From an uncultured Lachnospiraceae bacterium (GTDB lineage Bacteria > Bacillota > Clostridia > Lachnospirales > Lachnospiraceae), in the NCBI GenBank assembly GCA_945643825.1, contig CALZEZ010000097.1, positions 1 to 6,034 of the forward strand: a DNA stretch of 6,034 nucleotides. Reading direction: 5' to 3'. The position numbers were made by a program, and so were the translations under genes. Positions 4,277 to 6,034 of the stretch are shown here, one piece after another. The notes under the pieces were generated by a model, which did not search any database, was not told the origin of the DNA, and saw only the letters and a program-made list of their open reading frames with translations. Position 1 is the first letter of the stretch, and every line of letters starts with the position of its first letter.

Positions 4277-6034
4277 TGCAGTCCGGATTTACACAAAAAG
4301 CTGCGGATGCGTTGAGGCTTGCCGCAAGGGCGGCACGCAGGATGCACAGCGGATATGTTGGGACAGAACACATTTTACTGGGATTGCTGCAAGAAGATAC
4401 GGGAGTGGCTGCCCGCGTTCTGAAGGACAATGGAGTAGAAAATGAGAAAATGGAAGGCCTGATGGAGGAGCTGCTTGCACCGGAACAGACGGTTGCTGTT
4501 AAGGATCGGGATGGGTATTCCCCAAGAGCGAGGAAAGTTCTGGACGAGGCGGAGGCTCTTGCAACACGGTTTGGAAGTGAGCTTGTCGGAACGGAGCATT
4601 TATTGTTAGCACTTATTAAAGAGGGCGAGAATGTCGGTGTCAGACTACTTGGAAGTGTCGGGGTGTCTGTTGCAAAGATATATGCAGAGGTGCTTGCTTC
4701 AATAGGAATTGATCCAAACCTTGCCAAGGAGGATCTCTCGCTTAAGAATGCCAGAAAGAAAAACCAGCCCTCCATGCTGGAGCAGTACAGCACCGATCTG
4801 ACGGCACAGGCGCGCGAGGGAAAGCTTGATCCGGTCGTTGGAAGAGAATCTCAGATTCAGCGAATGATTCAGATTCTCAGCAGACGTACAAAGAATAATC
4901 CGTGCCTGATTGGTGAGCCGGGTGTTGGAAAGACGGCTGTTGTAGAAGGACTTGCGACACGTATTGTGCATGGAAATGTTCCGTACACGGTTGCGAATAA
5001 ACGGATTCTGACACTGGATCTGTCAGGGATGGTTGCCGGAAGCAAGTATCGTGGCGAATTTGAGGAGAGGATCAAGCGTGTTATCGGTGAGGTTAAGGAA
5101 GCGGATAATGTGATTCTCTTTTTGGATGAAGTGCATACCCTGATCGGAGCTGGTGGAGCAGAGGGAGCCATTGACGCATCCAATATTCTGAAGCCGTCGT
5201 TAGCAAGAGGTGAGATCCAGCTGATCGGAGCCACCACAATTGCAGAGTATCGCAAATACATTGAAAAGGATGCCGCTCTGGAGAGACGGTTTGCACCTGT
5301 CACGGTAGAGGAACCTACGATACAGGAGAGTATTGATATTCTTGAGGGCGTTGCCGGCAAGTATGAGGAGCATCACCGTGTCACGATTTCCAAAGAGGCA
5401 ATAGAGGCGGCTGTTAAGCTCTCGGCGAGATATATCAATGACAGGAATCTTCCTGATAAAGCCATTGACCTCATAGATGAGGCATCCTCGGCGGTCAGGC
5501 TTAAAATGGTCAAGGCACCGGATAAGCTGATACAGACGGAGGCACAGATTAAGGAGTACGACACTCTCATGGCGCAGACTCTTAAGGCAGGTGATTTTGC
5601 ACAGGCCGGAGAGCTAAAGAAGCAACAGGATAAGCTGATCAGCCGGTACAACCGCATGCAGGAGCAGTATGATTCCACGACCAGACAACAAAGTGTTGAG
5701 GTTACCGAGAATGATATTGCAGAGGTTGTGGCAATGTGGACCGGAGTTCCGGTAAAGAAGATCGCCGAAAAAGAAAGTGAGAGACTTCTTAAGCTCGAGT
5801 CTATTCTTCATAAGCGCGTGATCGGGCAGAAGGAAGCCGTTGTCGCTGTGGCAAGAGCAATGAGAAGAGGACGTGTTGGACTACAGGATCCGAACCGGCC
5901 GATTGCATCTTTCCTTTTCTTAGGACCGACCGGCGTTGGCAAGACGGAGCTTTCGAAGGCACTGGCAGAGGCCATGTTTGGATCGGAAGGTGCCCTGATC
6001 CGTGTGGACATGTCCGAGTATATGGAGGGGCATT
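4276..6034 (+). CDS. clpC: ATP-dependent Clp protease ATP-binding subunit ClpC (Hsp100), 3' end cut
   Basis: The frame is open to the window end: 586 complete codons of an expected roughly 810-820. ClpC is a hexameric unfoldase that feeds proteins to ClpP. The N-domain shows the two Clp-N repeats (about 4-70 and 79-145), each with a VGTEH motif. The first AAA+ module has Walker A GEPGVGKT (213-220), pore loop GSKYRG (255-260), Walker B VILFLDE (279-285) and Arg-finger segment LERRF (335-339). A short M-domain (about 412-465) with GDFAQAGELKKQ marks ClpC rather than ClpB, which has a much longer one, or ClpA, which has none. Phe441 aligns with the M-domain Phe436 of B. subtilis ClpC. The second module begins VIGQKEAV (515-522) with Walker A GPTGVGKT (550-557). 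The second Walker B, the ClpP-binding loop and the C-terminus lie beyond the window. All visible catalytic residues are intact. Confidence 0.96.
   Translation, partial: MQSGFTQKAADALRLAARAARRMHSGYVGTEHILLGLLQEDTGVAARVLKDNGVENEKMEGLMEELLAPEQTVAVKDRDGYSPRARKVLDEAEALATRFGSELVGTEHLLLALIKEGENVGVRLLGSVGVSVAKIYAEVLASIGIDPNLAKEDLSLKNARKKNQPSMLEQYSTDLTAQAREGKLDPVVGRESQIQRMIQILSRRTKNNPCLIGEPGVGKTAVVEGLATRIVHGNVPYTVANKRILTLDLSGMVAGSKYRGEFEERIKRVIGEVKEADNVILFLDEVHTLIGAGGAEGAIDASNILKPSLARGEIQLIGATTIAEYRKYIEKDAALERRFAPVTVEEPTIQESIDILEGVAGKYEEHHRVTISKEAIEAAVKLSARYINDRNLPDKAIDLIDEASSAVRLKMVKAPDKLIQTEAQIKEYDTLMAQTLKAGDFAQAGELKKQQDKLISRYNRMQEQYDSTTRQQSVEVTENDIAEVVAMWTGVPVKKIAEKESERLLKLESILHKRVIGQKEAVVAVARAMRRGRVGLQDPNRPIASFLFLGPTGVGKTELSKALAEAMFGSEGALIRVDMSEYMEGH

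Noticed and set aside
4242..4445. Plus-strand 67-residue frame across the regulator/clpC junction
   Set aside because: It is out of frame with both real genes, covers the conserved clpC N-terminus, and resembles no family.
4239..5360. Long minus-strand open frames (184 and 163 residues) opposite clpC
   Set aside because: They lie antisense to strongly conserved Clp-N and AAA+ coding sequence, show no family motifs, and arise from codon bias of clpC.

Overview
The window looks like a chromosomal segment from a Gram-positive anaerobe of the class Clostridia, most likely a Lachnospiraceae member (Roseburia/Agathobacter type). The grounds are moderate GC content, strong AGGAGG ribosome sites, tight gene packing, a clostridial-type PurN with a Cys/Gly-rich insertion after its IHPSLIPSF motif, and a ClpC-type (not ClpB/ClpA) Hsp100 protein. 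The genus is an inference. All six genes lie on the + strand. No RNA gene, CRISPR array, insertion sequence or other mobile element is visible, and no gene-free stretch exceeds about 95 bases.

Region 1 (1-2500) is the 3' part of a purine biosynthesis operon: the C-terminal part of purM, then purN (7-base overlap) and purD (22-base gap). Together they cover GAR synthetase, GAR transformylase and AIR synthetase, three early steps of de novo IMP synthesis.

Region 2 (2511-3803) begins 10 bases after purD, and its Shine-Dalgarno overlaps the purD stop. It encodes a 430-residue membrane protein: signal peptide, two bacterial SH3 domains, Pro/Glu/Gln-rich linker, one transmembrane helix and a highly acidic cytoplasmic tail. 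It has no obvious link to purine synthesis but is probably co-transcribed with it.

Region 3 (3804-3898) is the only real intergenic region. It holds a strong sigma-A-like promoter (TTGACA, extended -10 TGTTATAAT) whose -10 lies inside a perfect 12+12-base inverted repeat followed by a T-rich tract. This repeat may be an operator, the upstream operon's terminator, or both.

Region 4 (3899-6034) encodes a short GntR-family regulator of the YtrA type, followed with a 1-base stop/start overlap by clpC, which runs off the window. In the classical Firmicutes arrangement clpC sits behind ctsR-mcsA-mcsB. Here a YtrA-type regulator occupies that place, so the palindrome over the promoter is a natural candidate for its autoregulatory operator. 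This regulator-clpC unit and the SH3/acidic-tail membrane protein are the two most notable items in an otherwise ordinary housekeeping region.
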